From positions 13,556,714 to 13,620,713 of the forward strand of contig NW_023600993.1 in assembly GCF_014898055.3 (NCBI RefSeq): a stretch of 64,000 nt of DNA, in the 5' to 3' direction. The DNA is from Talpa occidentalis (lineage: Eukaryota > Chordata > Mammalia > Eulipotyphla > Talpidae). The notes under the pieces were generated by a model. It searched no databases and was not told the DNA's origin. It saw nothing but the letters and a program-made list of their open reading frames with translations. Positions 1 to 8,740 of this stretch are shown piece by piece (position 1 is the stretch's first letter; every line of letters begins with the position of its first letter). A program made the position numbers and the translations under genes.

Positions 1-47
1 AATACATAGAAAATTTAATACCAAATAGTTAAAAGAACATAGTTTTT

Positions 48-369
48 AATCTTTTTTTTTTTTAATAGAGGCATGTCTGTTTATTCATTCATTTATCTGT
101 TTGTTTGTTTTTGTTTATACATGCACTGGGTACAGCCAGAAGCGCGGGAGGGTGAGAGAATTCACCAGAGCCAGAGCGGGGAGCAGAGCAGGCAGGCAGA
201 AGGACCGAAGTACACTGCTGAGGGGAGCAGCGGGCGGCAGGAGAGGTCTGCGCGCCATGCGGGACCCTCCTCCGGTGGCCGGGGAGCAGCCGGGGATCGA
301 ACCGGCGCCTCAGAGGCCGCGGGCAGCTTCGCAACCCAGCGCTCAACCGCTGCGCCACCGGGGAGGCCC
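48..369 (-). repeat. tRNA-derived SINE, long type with 3' extension
   Basis: It is flanked by a perfect 14-bp target-site duplication, AGAACATAGTTTTT, at 34-47 and 370-383. On the minus strand the order is GGGCCTCC head, A-box-like TGGCGCAGCGG, B-box GGTTCGATCCC, a GC-rich body, an AAAC-rich microsatellite, then ACATGCCTCTAT and poly(A). It is close to the copies at 26215 and 34402, so it belongs to a young subfamily. Confidence 0.92.
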
Positions 370-785
370 AGAACATAGTTTTTGATACCAGAAAGAAAAC
401 TTTCCTACATAGCAAAGCAGAAATATTTGATCTAAGCAACCAAAATGATGAATAGACTACCAATGCCACTTCCTATTCAGTTTCACTATTTGAGTTTCTC
501 CTCTTGTTATTTACTTAATATTTTGGCCCACGAGTGGCCTCTGAAAGCGTGACTCTGCCTCAGCGCCACGGTGCCTGTACTTCTGCCTGATAACAGTAGG
601 AGACTGATTACAATCCTTAACAGTCAGATCAAACTGAAGCTGTCCATTTTTCTAAGCTAACTGCCTAGACATTTTTTTTAAAGGGGATACTTTATGACTT
701 GATTAGCAATATATACCATGTATTTTGCTTTTACGAGGTCTGCTTTACTATGATTGATTACTGATTACTTAAGTGATTGCTGAGG

Positions 786-842
786 AAATTCAATCATTCA
801 TTTATTCAACAAGTATTTACTGAGTGCCTACTGTGTACCAAT
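786..842 (-). repeat. L2 LINE 3'-end relic
   Basis: TCATTTATTCAACAAGTATT followed by TACTGAGTGCCTACTGTGT is the reverse complement of the terminal L2 sequence. It is short and diverged, and its outer limits are unclear. Confidence 0.5.
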
Positions 843-1324
843 ACAGTGGCATTCTATTTTCTGAAACTATATAACTAGAGAGGACCAGGAACTACCATCC
901 AAGGCCTCTGGGAGTAGCTTCCCTACAACCATTTCTTACTCCTGGATTAACTGGAGAACTCAAGCTCATCAAAATGTTCCTGGATTTCTACCTGCCAACC
1001 TGCTACCACTGCCAGTTATCTATGGTTTTGTTGTTTTCTAAACACATGATTCTTCTGAATTATTTCCACTTTAAACTGAAAATTTCACTTATTGACAAGC
1101 AGTCTAATGTTAACAGCCATCCATCTAGTTATTCAAAGTTCAAGACCTGAAAAAAGGTAAATGCCAGAGAGCTTGAAGCCTTGACATGGTGATATTAGCT
1201 AGCAAGGAAGAGGAAGAAAGGCAGAGCTGTGAAGAACTTGGAGGAAGGCACCAGAGATACACCCGACCTTTGATGTATCTGGTTCATCCTAGATTCCAAA
1301 GATTAAATTCACAGTTATATAATT

Positions 1325-1545
1325 GCTTATAGCTTAAAGCATAAACACACCTAACTTCCTATTATGTACTCATAAATCTATTGTACAACAATACTGTAAA
1401 GCAGTTTCTATTAGCCCTGTTTTACAGAAAAGGAAACTGGCAGGAGAGATGTTCATTGAAAGTAATTTGACCAATATTACAAGTATATTTTAGCTAGAAG
1501 CTAACACTAGGCTCATCTGACACAAATTCCATGTGCGTCTTATGT
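1325..1545 (-). repeat. MIR SINE relic
   Basis: The core TTACAGAAAAGGAAACTGG, with an upstream TATTAGCCCTG and downstream degenerate 'aagtaa..ttgacc' and 'agctag' words, follows the antisense MIR order. It is old and diverged. Confidence 0.55.
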
Positions 1546-2094
1546 CTAGGAAGATGAGGCCCAGTATATAAAATATATGGATATAAACTACATGCTAAGT
1601 ATGAAATACTCTTTCATGTGCAAATACTAAATAGATTGAGATAAAAGGGTGTTTTCAAACTGGAATGTCTTGCAGAGAAATAGAAAGGTAAATATAATAT
1701 TTATAATTTAAAAAGTAATATGGTTAGAAAGGATTCAAATATATAAAGATATAAATTTATCTTGCAATACTAGTATTATGACTGCCTAATAATAACCTCA
1801 ATCAGAAGCATGTAACTTCAAATAATTGTTTCAAAAACTTATTAATATTATTTTAATATTATTAATGTTATTATAAATAAAATTATTTTGAGAAAGGAAC
1901 ACAGAAATCTGTATTTTAAAAATAGAAAATAATCATTATTTTCAAAATCTGGTCAAAGTTATAACTTTGTTATTAGCACAAACAGAATAATATATTCAAT
2001 TAAGTCTCCTCTATGATTTTTGTATTTTCCTAAATTATAAAGTGGTAACACCAATTTGAACTATTGAAAGCAACTTGTAAATAGTTCCACGTAC

Positions 2095-2162
2095 GTTCTT
2101 CTGACATCTTGTTCAATCATCGATCGAAGTTCTTTATCTTGGAAGAATTTGTTCCAAAGACT
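2095..2162 (-). CDS. TBC1D5: TBC1D5 coding exon with catalytic arginine finger
   Basis: This 68-nt exon is the last one transcribed within the window. The acceptor TTATTTCAG lies above 2162 and the donor GTACGT starts at 2094, a less common but acceptable form. It encodes SLWNKFFQDKELRSM followed by I-E-Q-D-V-R-R-T, with the Thr codon split across the next intron. I-x-x-D-x-x-R is the signature arginine-finger motif of TBC RabGAPs; the final Arg is the catalytic Arg169 of human TBC1D5. The residue just before it is Arg here, where human has Lys from memory. The glutamine finger (YxQ motif) would lie in the next exon, which is below position 1. Confidence 0.94.
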
Positions 2163-3118
2163 CTGAAATAAGGAGAACACACTATTGAAAACATTCTCAC
2201 ACCTTTGCTTGACTTTTACAATCTCAATGTAATAAACTGAATTAAATAATTAAATTTGTTCTTCTATGGCTTGTCATTTCACATGGCAGAACACCTGAGG
2301 TTGGAATTTTCACTAAATCTAGTTCAATTTCAAAAAGACATCCTGTTCTAAAATCAATTTTTCCACATATTATTGTAATTATTTAAAAAATTTCTACTAT
2401 CTATATAAAGTGAATGATACTTTGCCATACACCTGCTACTACACTTATGACAATAAAAGGCCTCCTTATACCAGAGCAGGGCCAACTGGTCCCAACTTGA
2501 AGCTGACCTGAATTGCCAACACACCAAATGTAATTTTTCTACAAAGCTTTGTTTCTAATAAAATAGATTTTAATATATTTTTAAAAATGTGAATTAGTTT
2601 TACAAAATACTTAATATTTTAAGCTGTTATAGCATAGACTATAATAGTTATATTTATCAGGAAGCAGAAATGCTAGTATTATATATTAACTGGAAAAAAA
2701 TTGTGGTAGCATGAATATCGGAATTATGCAGCAATTGTAGAAGATTCTATTCTACAGTTCTAAGGTAACAATCATTCCTGGTTCTCACTGGAATATGCAT
2801 GGCATTTGACCTGATCTTTTACCTGATTTTTAAAATCTTCTTTATAGACGCAGTAGAAATAGTTACATTTTTCAGGGAAGTGAGGCTATCAAACCAATCC
2901 TCTTTCTAGCATAAAAGGGAACTTTCCTCTGCCTCCCCAAGGCATCCTTAATGAAAACAATTCCATCCGTGTCTATAAGCTCTTCCATATTGCTCTGAGT
3001 TCCTACAGATCCCCGGGATGAAAGGGGCATTCCACATAGATAGATCATAAAACTCCTACCACACAGGATATTCACAGCATGGAAGAATTTCCATTTGAGT
3101 TAGGTGGTATAGTATGTG

Positions 3119-3158
<40 letters not shown>

Positions 3159-3259
3159 AGTTGGTATGAAACCGCCTTGTGTTGGTTTTGATTGATACCA
3201 GTCCAAAGTACATTCTTGGGGGTAAAAAATGTTGAGATATGAATAAAAGTGAACTTTAC
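2163..3259 (-). other. TBC1D5: TBC1D5 intron, 1,097 nt
   Basis: This is a GT-AG intron between the VPS29-loop exon and the arginine-finger exon. It contains a 35-base A run (poly-U in the transcript) about 100 nt after its donor. A 67-codon open frame at 2872-3075 on the gene strand shows no TBC1D5 similarity and is not called. Confidence 0.9.
3123..3157. repeat. 35-base poly(A)/poly(T) tract
   Basis: This is an uninterrupted A run on the plus strand inside a TBC1D5 intron. It is poly-U in the pre-mRNA. No SINE body is attached on either side, so its origin is unclear. Confidence 0.95.
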
Positions 3260-3334
3260 CCCTTCATCCTGTGAAAGGGGATTGTTGATCATCAAATCTT
3301 GCTGGCCAACAACCTTCCTTGGGTTTGTGATGTG
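3260..3334 (-). CDS. TBC1D5: TBC1D5 coding exon with VPS29-binding Pro-Leu loop
   Basis: This 75-nt exon has 25 codons and phase 0 at both ends. The acceptor is TTTTACCAG above 3334 and the donor GTAAAG starts at 3259. The translation begins HITNPRKVVGQQDLM and ends with INNPLSQDEG. This is the loop inserted into the TBC domain of TBC1D5 that docks into the conserved pocket of the retromer subunit VPS29; the key residues in published work are the Pro-Leu pair (Leu142 in human numbering), both present here. The exon therefore encodes much of the retromer-targeting element as a discrete cassette. Skipping it would keep the frame while removing the loop, since it is a multiple of three with phase 0 on both sides (inference). 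Confidence 0.96.
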
Positions 3335-3437
3335 CTGGTAAAAGAAAGAAAGAAAACACACACACACTAAGATCAGCGGTTACTGGACTTAAAAGCATTC
3401 CTAAAAAAACAATCATCATAATTAAAGAGCAACTTAC
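3335..3437 (-). other. TBC1D5: TBC1D5 short intron, 103 nt
   Basis: This is a complete GT-AG intron. In transcript sense it runs from GTAAGTTG through a GT-repeat and a pyrimidine-rich TTTCTTTC tract to TTTTACCAG. The (AC)6 and GAAA repeats seen on the plus strand at about 3341-3367 form its polypyrimidine region. Confidence 0.93.
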
Positions 3438-3527
3438 TATTTCTTTAATGTTGCTATACCAAGCTCTTAATTCTTTAATTCTACTTATCCATTGACTTTT
3501 ATCTTGAGGAAGGACACAAAGAAATAG
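3438..3527 (-). CDS. TBC1D5: TBC1D5 coding exon, TBC domain (about residues 93-122)
   Basis: This 90-nt exon has exactly 30 codons and phase 0 at both ends. The acceptor is CCCTTGACAG just above 3527 and the donor is GTAAGTT from 3437. The translation opens LFLCVLPQDKSQWISRI and continues through RAWYSNIKEI. This is the early TBC-domain helix where the substrate-side surface begins. Human TBC1D5 from memory has Glu at position 110 where this sequence has Lys (RIKEL). The exon is too short to stand out by ORF length; it was found by translating the gap between two recognised exons. It is separated from the next exon by an intron of only 103 nt. Confidence 0.95.
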
Positions 3528-4946
3528 CTGTCAAGGGAAAAAAAATGGAAACTGGTGAAAAATCAGAAACAAAATGTTAAACTGTGCCAAATAGAATCAC
3601 CTGAAAATTAAAGGAGAAATTAATATTTATGCTATTTTATATTCATAGCATCATTCCAATTCTCAATAAATTATATATGGGGATATTTGAGAAATACATA
3701 ATTTGATAATTCAGATGCTGAACAAAGGCCCAAAAACAAGAACCCAAAAGCTATACTATAAAGTCAACCTTCCTGCCAGACTTACATTAAAAAATGAATA
3801 AGAAAAATTCACTGTTCAATTTGTTCAATTTGTTCATTTTATATTCTCATACAGGTAAAAAGTCAAATTGGTAATTTCAAGGTTAATATTTGTCTTAAAC
3901 AGTTAAAGGACCGAGAAGAACAATCCGAGTTCACAGCCTAAGAAGTGAAGTCATTCCTTTTATAACAGAAAATATAATTTACAATTGGCAATCAACTTAT
4001 GAAAATAACAAGCATTCTTAGAAAGACAAATTTGATTTAATTTAGTTTAATATAACATTAAAATAAATCTGGATTTGAGCTTATTTTTAGCAAATGAAGG
4101 GTACTAAAAGTTAAACAAGGAATGGGGGGGTAGGGTACACATATTTGCGTACAAATATTCTAGCAGCAGGTCTCCCGTCTTTACTGCCTGCATCTAACAA
4201 AAGAAAAATGTATTTTAATTATTAAATCTAAATTATTAAATCTGAAACTGTCTAATATATCATGTGTTTCTTACTGTCTTACTTGCACAGATTTCTTATA
4301 CTCAATTGATGCAGATAAACCCTAAAAAGTTTTGATAGAAGTAGTATTAAAAATGAGTCGAAACCTGAATTAATTCTTTAAGAGAACAAAAAAGGACAAT
4401 ATTTCCAAGCACTAAAAAGATAACTGTAGATTATTGTTCCTAGTTTTGGTAACCAAAGGCCCTTCCTCTCAAAAGGCGGCTAACCCAGTTTCCTTCCATT
4501 TGTTTCTTGACATCCTTCATTTCATTTCTAGGAAAAGAAAATGAAACCTCTTTTCCATCTGCAATTTGTGAAGGAAAAAGGAAGGATGACTAAATGATGG
4601 TACTTGATATAATAAGAACCTGAAAGATAATCCCCCTCTGCTCCTTCCTAGCTTCAGGGATTTCTGCAAAAGCCTCTGGGGAATGTAAAAATGTTGCTTG
4701 ATTTCTGCACCATCAAACGAGATGAAGACGGTTTTTCAAATGACTCCTTCAGCATCACTATTCAGGACTTAGATACTTCGACCTTACGAGTAAACGTCCA
4801 ATGAAAGATAAACATAGATGGCCAAAAAATTGAGAGTAAAGTGTCCTGGCAAATTCAGTGATCCTTGCACGGGTAATCTTCCAGGGTATCAGGTAATGTG
4901 TTGATATACTGCAAGCACAAACTGTAAATAAATATTTTCTTCTTAC
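3528..4946 (-). other. TBC1D5: TBC1D5 intron, 1,419 nt
   Basis: This GT-AG intron lies between the LIR exon and the 30-codon TBC exon. It is AT-rich unique sequence; I saw no clear interspersed repeat in it. Confidence 0.9.
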
Positions 4947-5055
4947 CTTCCAGCAAATGCTGCGGAACCTGCTGCTTCTCAGCTGCCCATTAATCCCCTT
5001 CTGCCTTATTGTTGCCAAGTAATTGTTGTTTACAAATAGTTCTTCCCATTCTTTC
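4947..5055 (-). CDS. TBC1D5: TBC1D5 coding exon with LC3-interacting (LIR) motif and TBC domain start
   Basis: This 109-nt exon has its acceptor in ...GCATATAG at 5056 and its donor GTAAGA from 4946. Its first base completes a split Arg codon; 36 codons follow and end in CWK at a codon boundary. It contains K-E-W-E-E-L-F-V, whose WxxL core (W59-L62 in human numbering) is the N-terminal LC3-interacting region reported for TBC1D5. The following sequence, including GINGQLRSSRFRSICWK, is the beginning of the TBC domain, with the Arg and Trp pattern typical of the first TBC helix. The longer open frame through the exon is only intron read-through on both sides and has no meaning. The exon falls in the middle of an otherwise repeat-poor stretch. 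Confidence 0.96.
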
Positions 5056-6524
5056 CTATATGCAAGAAACCAAAGCATGGGATCCTTTTGTTAAAATTCT
5101 TCTGCTTGGAGAGGAGTGCTACAGGAAATTAATTTTAAGTAAGTCTAAGAAATGCAACTTTTAAAACGTATATATTTAGTTGTGTACTGTTTCTGAATGC
5201 ATGGCTGTCTTTTTGGACAGAATTCTTCTGTAGATTTAATGAATATGTAGATCGCTATAATTCTGCCAGCTACTGAAATTCATAATGTCTATGGAGGCTA
5301 TTCCATTTCCTCTAAAATGTTGGTAGTGCAGTTCAGTGAATAAACAAGAAAAAAATGAATATTAATATGAGTGAAGGACTGTTTTAGTCATTGACACAGA
5401 TACACCTGCTTCAATAAATACAAAACAAAAAAGTGTACTGATGATTATATTGGCTTTGCACATTTATTATCTGTTTAAATGAACCCATTTCTCTTTAATG
5501 TCAAGTCAGGCAGTTAAATATAATAGAAGACTACTTTCTTTAACTTTTAGTGCTATTTACTATTGAAATCTCTACAACTTCTTTCTACATGATCAGTTTT
5601 AAAATTTTAACAGGTGCAGGCAAATTTGAAAAAAACATCAAAAAATTAAAAAGCCTCACTGTAAAAACTGTTAAAGGCAAGCTTGAGTACCTTGCAGTAC
5701 CTATGGCTGAGCAGATAAACAACTGAAATATGCCTCCCAGGCACGCAGACACCAGGGGCCTAACACCTGTGCCTCATTAATATACAAGTAAATCTGCTCT
5801 ACTGGGAAACAATTGGAAATTAATTGTCCCAAACCATTTACTGAGTTTGAATAAAGGAAATAGACCTATATTCACTGTATCTTCTACCAAACTAAATGTC
5901 AAAAATCATTTGCCAATAGTTAAAGGCTACTGAGTACAGTTTTATGAAATTTAGACTTCATCCCACAGTACTTACAATTTAAAATGTATTACCAAAGCTG
6001 ACACCCCTGCAGTCTCTTCAGAGACTTCCTCAAAAGAAAGCCTCTAAACACTCCATTGTCCTGCTATACCCACACGCAGTTACCGCGGGCCAGACCCTAT
6101 GTACACGATGCTATCGGAGAGCCAGGAACTTGGCCAAGTGGACACCTAAAGCTCAAAAACCTGACTCCAGGTCAAGCCGAGCCTTTTCCAGAGTGTTCCT
6201 GAAGAGTGACCAAAGGCAATGGCATATCCCTCGTGCCCCAAACAGGGGAACAGCTTCCACCCCCTATTGATTCCCAATTAGCCAAGTCTCTGGCCAATAG
6301 GAACTTGTGGCTAAACATGCTGAAGAGGACACATCTCCAGGCCCATCCTGATAGATATATGTTCCTACCACCATTCCACAAAAATTTCTTATTCTCATCA
6401 CCATTCTACTCCTAAGAGGAAATACTATTTTGTTTTTATTGAAAATTTTATTTGTATTATTAGTGAAACTGAAATTTCTTCTTTTTAAAACTTCCTTCTT
6501 GGCCTTTGCCTACTTAAAGCAATC

Positions 6525-6750
6525 TAGGGTAGTGGTTATGAGAATGGACATCTGAGCCACACTCCTGGGATCAAAAAGGCAGCCATGCAAGCAGACACAG
6601 CGCATGGTCCACTGCTGGCTACCCACAGCGATGCAAGTGTGCGCATGTCTGTTTCTTCACCTGTTTAATGGAATTAAAATATAGCATCTCTCTGAAAATA
6701 TTATTAAAATACTGGATTAGGCCTCAGGAGGGTGCCCAGCATGTTATAAT
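6525..6750 (+). repeat. MIR SINE relic
   Basis: The order GTAGTGGTTATGAGAATGGA ... CTGTTTAATGGAATTAAAAT ... TGCCCAGCATGTTA follows a sense MIR from the tRNA-like head to the tail, with an insertion-like divergent middle. Confidence 0.6.
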
Positions 6751-7561
6751 ATTTAAAAAAAATTAATATTATTAATAATAAATGTGCCTTTTATATTAGC
6801 ATGCTTAATTTTTCACAGCTTTGCCTGCCATATATTTTTTCAGCCCAATTATCTTGATTTTCAACACACTGAAATTTTTCAATTTGTGTATAATTTTAAA
6901 CAAACATCATTTTCTGTGGATGTTCTTTTCATGCTGAAGTAATTCTTAGTCACCCAAATTCAAAGAAATATTCACTGAAATCTTATCACTTTAGTCCATT
7001 TGTATTAACTGTAATATTTTAGATACTTTCCCCACATGCCAACAATTTCATGTACATTAAACTATATGCCATTCTTTTCAATGTCATATTTTTACAGCTT
7101 GAAGCAGTATTTAAAAGACAAGCTCAGCAATGATGTCACAGGCACACCAGACAAGTACACACCTCAGAAACTGTTAAAGGCATTGAAAGAGCTATGATCT
7201 ATGAGAAAAAGTCCAAATAATTGTGCATACAAAAGGAATCATAACTTGTGAAAGACTAAGCAGCTCCATAACCTGCAAATTCCAGCACTTTCCATATAAG
7301 AAAGGGAAGCCTCTTCCCAAATCAGCTCCTATTATTAACAGGTACCAAGACACTGGGAAAGCCGACACAGCTGGTGGCGCGATTCACTGCCATCCCGTCA
7401 AGTGAAGCAGCCTTTCAAGGTCAAGTTACATACTACTTAGGTAAAGAAGGATAATTGTTAGGTTAAATAAGAACCTGGGCCTTGATTACAGTGTTGGTAA
7501 AGAAAAAAGGAGACTGAGGCACGTGAAATGGAAATATTACCTTTGAAATTCACAACCAATT

Positions 7562-7693
7562 AAATTTATTCATGGGTACTTAAGATTTCCACTTAAGGAA
7601 TAACATCTCGAACTGATGAAGAGTTCTAGCAACAGAGGGGCTTAAATGCACCAAGCTAATCTATTGTCTTTCTCTTCTATGGAATAGGGTTTC
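7562..7693 (+). repeat. left arm of 132-bp inverted repeat
   Basis: The arm pairs with 8209-8340 in inverted orientation. By eye there are only about four mismatches over roughly 110 aligned columns, plus two short variable segments (7581-7590 and 7641-7647). Conserved words include GGAATAACATCTCGAACTGA and TCTTCTATGGAATAGGGTTT. It is not recognised as any repeat family. Symmetry extends outward to a TTAA at 7560-7563. Confidence 0.95.
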
Positions 7694-7714
7694 AGTAATA
7701 AACCGGCACAGAGC

Positions 7715-7870
7715 AAACATAATAAACATTTACTTTAGTGCCTACTATGCGTTTAGCACTCAGATTTTTTTTTTTAAGTATATAGTTAAGGGGGTAGACA
7801 GATGAATGTGTAAACCAATAATAATATGGTTAATGCAAAGCACTCTGGCAGTATAAAGGAGGAAGAAATA
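7715..7870 (-). repeat. L2 LINE 3'-end relic
   Basis: AATAAACATTTACTTTAGTG followed by CCTACTATGCG matches the antisense L2 terminus, and the AGACAGATGAATG and AATGCAAAG words that follow fit the next part. It lies in the spacer of the inverted repeat. Confidence 0.45.
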
Positions 7871-8208
7871 CTTTTATATGTAAAATTTAAACTCAGTATA
7901 GAAAATAATAAATAGTAGCACCACAAACACTGAAATGTTCCACCTAAGAGCCAAGGTGTCAGAATTTCACCTAGAGGAAAAAATGGTTGAAAAGTTCAGC
8001 CTTTCAAAGGGGAACCTGACCAAAGTGAGAGCTTTTTATGATGACAGGTGGACTATTTACTCCTGAATTCAGATGAAAAAACGGGAAAGCACAGAGGGTA
8101 TTGAGAAGTCAGTGGTGGCACTTGTCAATTTAATTGACAAATATAAAGGAAAAGTGATTGCTAAACTTTGTCTTATACACAAAGAGATGTACCTGTATAC
8201 ATCTCTAA

Positions 8209-8340
8209 GAAACCCTATTCCATAGAAGAGAAAGACAATGGATTAGCTTGGTGCTTTTATTATGCACCTCTGTTGCTAGAGCTCTTCATCAGTTCGAGAT
8301 GTTATTCCTTAAGTGGCTACAAGTACACATGAATAAATTT
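8209..8340 (-). repeat. right arm of 132-bp inverted repeat
   Basis: This is the inverted partner of 7562-7693, separated by a 515-bp spacer. A small hairpin (AGAGATGTA ... TACATCTCT, 8183-8191 with 8198-8206) abuts its inner edge. A matching TTAA lies at 8339-8342. Confidence 0.95.
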
Positions 8341-8624
8341 AAATGAGATATCTAGTGCCTACAATAGCAAAATCTGGCAATGATGCTATTATGTAATATT
8401 TTGAATAAATCACTTCTAACCCTAAAGCAACCTTGTTGGCTGATTCCAATCATGAATGATGAAACCAAGATTCAGAAAAAGAAGTTGTCGGGAGAAAAAA
8501 GGAAATTGAGAATTAGGAAAAGCATCTTCCTGGAATAACATGGAAAAGCACACTATAGGGAAACATGATACTCCAGACATCAAAGGACTAAAACGGACTT
8601 TGGCAACAAGGTGAGGTAGAAATG

Positions 8625-8740
8625 GCCTACCCCTGGTGGCACAGAGTTGAGCGCTGGGTTGCGAGGCTGCCCACAGCCTCTGCAGCGCCAGTTCGATCCC
8701 CGGCAACTGGCGAGGGTCCCACCAAAAAAAAAAAAAAGAA
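8625..8740 (+). repeat. tRNA-derived SINE, short (head-only) type
   Basis: The CCTGGTGGCACAG A-box region and GTTCGATCCC B-box are followed by GGGTCCCACC and then directly by poly(A). The roughly 150-bp 3' body of the long type is missing. An approximate direct repeat AGAAATG flanks it at 8618-8624 and 8741-8747. Confidence 0.85.

Larger units (their letters stand above)
1..2094 (-). other. TBC1D5: TBC1D5 intron after the arginine-finger exon (partial)
   Basis: The intron starts with donor GTACGT and continues past the window edge. It holds one young SINE (48-369), a short L2 3'-end relic near 786-842, a MIR relic near 1325-1545, and AT-rich unique sequence elsewhere. I saw no further exon encoding the next TBC segment. 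Confidence 0.85.

Noticed and set aside
73..385. Open frames in both strands over the GC-rich block near the window start
   Set aside because: They lie inside a SINE. The same frames recur at 16726, 26118, 29220, 33305, 34335, 53248 and 56210 because the SINE recurs.
2872..3075. 67-codon open frame on the gene strand between two TBC1D5 exons
   Set aside because: No similarity to TBC1D5 or another protein that I recognise, and no need for it in the exon chain, which joins in frame without it.
7560..8342. piggyBac element suggested by TTAA at both ends
   Set aside because: piggyBac ends normally continue with CCC/GGG-type termini, which are absent. TTAA is its own reverse complement, so it appears at both ends of any inverted repeat containing it. 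Kept only as an unclassified inverted repeat.
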